DNA from: Saccharopolyspora dendranthemae
GTDB lineage: Bacteria > Actinomycetota > Actinomycetes > Mycobacteriales > Pseudonocardiaceae
Assembly (NCBI RefSeq): GCF_007829955.1
Contig: NZ_VIWX01000001.1
Span: 1,736,001-1,800,000, forward strand
DNA length: 64,000 bases
Reading direction: 5' to 3'
Of the stretch, positions 62,679-64,000 are shown piece after piece. The notes beneath the pieces were generated by a model, which was not told the origin of the DNA, did not search any database, and saw nothing but the letters and a program-made list of their open reading frames with translations. How positions within the stretch are numbered: the stretch's first letter is position 1; each line of letters starts with the position of its first letter. The position numbers and the translations under genes are program-made.

Positions 62679-64000
62679 TCACATCGCGGCGCAGGCCTTG
62701 TAGATCAGCGCGTCGCAGAGCGCGAGCCAGCTGGCCTCGACGATGTTGGCGTGCACGCCCACGGTGGTCCACTCGTGCTCGCCGTCGCGGGACTCGACGA
62801 GCACCCGGGTGACGGCGTCGGTGCCCGGCTCGTCGACGAGGATGCGGACCTTGTAATCCGTCAGCTCGACCGATTCCAGCCACGGCAGGTGCGGCACGAG
62901 GGCCTTGCGCAGCGCGGCGTCGAGGGCGTTGACGGGACCGTTGCCCTCCGCCGTGGCGATCACCCGCTCCCCCGACACGCTGACCCGCACGGTCGCCTCC
63001 GAGACGACCTCGCCGTCCTCGCGGTGGTCGAGCAGCACCCGGTACGACTGGAGCTCGAACGGTGTTTCGAGCTCGGAACCCGTCATCTCCCGGCGCAGCA
63101 ACAACTCCAGCGAGGCGTCGGCGGCCTCGAAGGACCAGCCGCGCGCTTCGAGCTCCTTGACCTGCCGCACCGCTCCCCCGACGGCCTCCGGCGAGAGTTC
63201 CAGACCGAGTTCGGCTCCCTTGAGCTCCAGGCTGGCGCGACCGGCCATCTCGGTCACCAGCACCCGCATCCCGTTGCCGACCTCGGCCGGGTCGAGGTGG
63301 TTGTAGAGCTCGGGGTCCACTTTGATCGCGCTGGCGTGCAGACCGGCCTTGTGCGCGAACGCCGACTGCCCCACGTACGCCTGGTGGGTGTCGGGAGCCA
63401 GGTTGGCGATTTCCGCCAACGCGTGCGAAACACGGCTCAGCTCGGGCATCTTTCCCTCGGGCAGCACCGGCATGTCGAGCTTCATGCCCAGATTTCCCAG
63501 AACTGCGAACAGATCCGCGTTGCCCGTGCGTTCGCCGTAGCCGTTGGCGGTGCACTGCACGTGCGTGGCACCGGCCTGCACCGCCGCGACGCTGTTGGCC
63601 ACGGCGCAGCCGGTGTCGTCCTGGCAGTGGATGCCGACGCGGATCCCGGTGCGCGCGATGACCTCCCGGACGGTGTCGGCCAGCTGCAGCGGGAGCTGGC
63701 CGCCGTTGGTGTCGCACAGCACGACGACGTCGGCACCCGCACCCGCGGCGGCGTCGAGCACGCGCAGCGAGGTGTCGGGGTCGAAGGCGTACCCGTCGAA
63801 GAAGTGCTCCGCGTCGACGAAAACCCGCCTGCCGTGGTCGACGAGGTGGCGGACGGTGTCGGCGATCATCGCGCAGTTCTCCGCGACGTCGGTGCGCAGC
63901 GCTCGTTCGATGTGCCTGCGGTCCGATTTGGCCACCAGCGTCACCACCGGGGCGCGAGAGTCCAGCAGGGCGGCAACTTGACGATCGTCGTCCACTTTGG
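62679..64000 (-). CDS. cimA: Citramalate synthase / isopropylmalate synthase-like, 5' end outside the window
   Basis: About 440 C-terminal residues are visible; the N terminus lies beyond position 64000. The HMGL-like catalytic domain (CDTNGGQLPLQLADTV, IHCQDDTGCAVANSVAAVQAG, CTANGYGERTGNADLFAVL) and the C-terminal LeuA-type regulatory domain (about the last 130 residues) are present. HQAYVGQSAFAHKAGLHASAI is characteristic of the CimA branch, which condenses pyruvate and acetyl-CoA to citramalate for isoleucine synthesis. If so, LeuCD in this window could serve the next step. True substrate choice cannot be read from sequence alone. Confidence 0.87.
   Translation of the reverse strand, partial: KVDDDRQVAALLDSRAPVVTLVAKSDRRHIERALRTDVAENCAMIADTVRHLVDHGRRVFVDAEHFFDGYAFDPDTSLRVLDAAAGAGADVVVLCDTNGGQLPLQLADTVREVIARTGIRVGIHCQDDTGCAVANSVAAVQAGATHVQCTANGYGERTGNADLFAVLGNLGMKLDMPVLPEGKMPELSRVSHALAEIANLAPDTHQAYVGQSAFAHKAGLHASAIKVDPELYNHLDPAEVGNGMRVLVTEMAGRASLELKGAELGLELSPEAVGGAVRQVKELEARGWSFEAADASLELLLRREMTGSELETPFELQSYRVLLDHREDGEVVSEATVRVSVSGERVIATAEGNGPVNALDAALRKALVPHLPWLESVELTDYKVRILVDEPGTDAVTRVLVESRDGEHEWTTVGVHANIVEASWLALCDALIYKACAAM

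Overview
The window is about 70% G+C, with dense genes, many GTG starts and short start/stop overlaps. It looks like a chromosomal segment of a filamentous actinobacterium. From memory of the Mycobacterium tuberculosis map, the run mutM-rnc-rpmF-yceD-sepIVA, coaD-rsmD, recG-DAK2 protein, ung-thiL, ddl, gpsA-fbiD-ppk-mutT1-hupB-leuD-leuC-iclR-tRNA-gltX-FAH hydrolase follows Rv2924c to Rv2993c. Together with the non-mycobacterial insertions this suggests Pseudonocardiaceae (Saccharopolyspora-like). The genus is an inference, not something the sequence proves.

Region by region. 1-7.9 kb: a complete minus-strand kdp potassium-uptake operon (a 27-aa membrane peptide, kdpF, kdpA, kdpB, kdpC, then kdpD, kdpE) with a candidate KdpE operator in front. 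8.2-10.1 kb: a lone asparagine synthetase ended by a perfect hairpin. 10.1-18.1 kb: a two-component system beside three envelope-glycosylation genes (a GT2-GtrA fusion and two divergent GT39 membrane glycosyltransferases); two identical copies of a 68-bp hairpin bracket the three glycosyltransferases. 18.2-23.6 kb: mutM, rnc, rpmF, yceD, sepIVA, a secreted barnase/RNase Sa-type ribonuclease, coaD and rsmD. 23.7-30.1 kb: helD, a secreted orphan and pyc. 30.4-41.3 kb: recG, two DUF1648-type membrane proteins with a GntR regulator, a DAK2 protein, rpmB, ung, an MHS transporter, thiL, a lone Lrp ligand-binding domain and a DUF3515 protein. 41.4-48.4 kb: ddl, a divergent MocR/PNPOx pair, cysteine dioxygenase with a polycysteine leader peptide, a gamma-lyase-type enzyme, gpsA and plsC. 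48.5-56.8 kb: fbiD (F420 biosynthesis), ppk, mutT1, hup, leuCD and a divergent IclR regulator. 56.9-64 kb: two identical tRNA-Glu genes around an odd low-complexity spacer, tRNA-Gln, a HAD phosphatase, gltX, a flavin monooxygenase, a FAH-family hydrolase and the 3' part of cimA, cut by the window edge.

Most genes are housekeeping: DNA repair (mutM, ung, recG, mutT1), RNA processing, ribosome and translation, leucine/isoleucine precursors, CoA, thiamine, F420, cell wall and division. The less ordinary material is regulatory and repetitive. A family of exactly 68-bp imperfect palindromes sits at gene 3' ends in five places, with a sixth diverged copy whose changes are compensated across the stem. 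A second GGAAGGTTCCC-type repeat family is present. A 28-codon leader ending in a cysteine cluster precedes cysteine dioxygenase and looks leaderless. No insertion sequence, prophage, CRISPR array or rRNA operon was seen.
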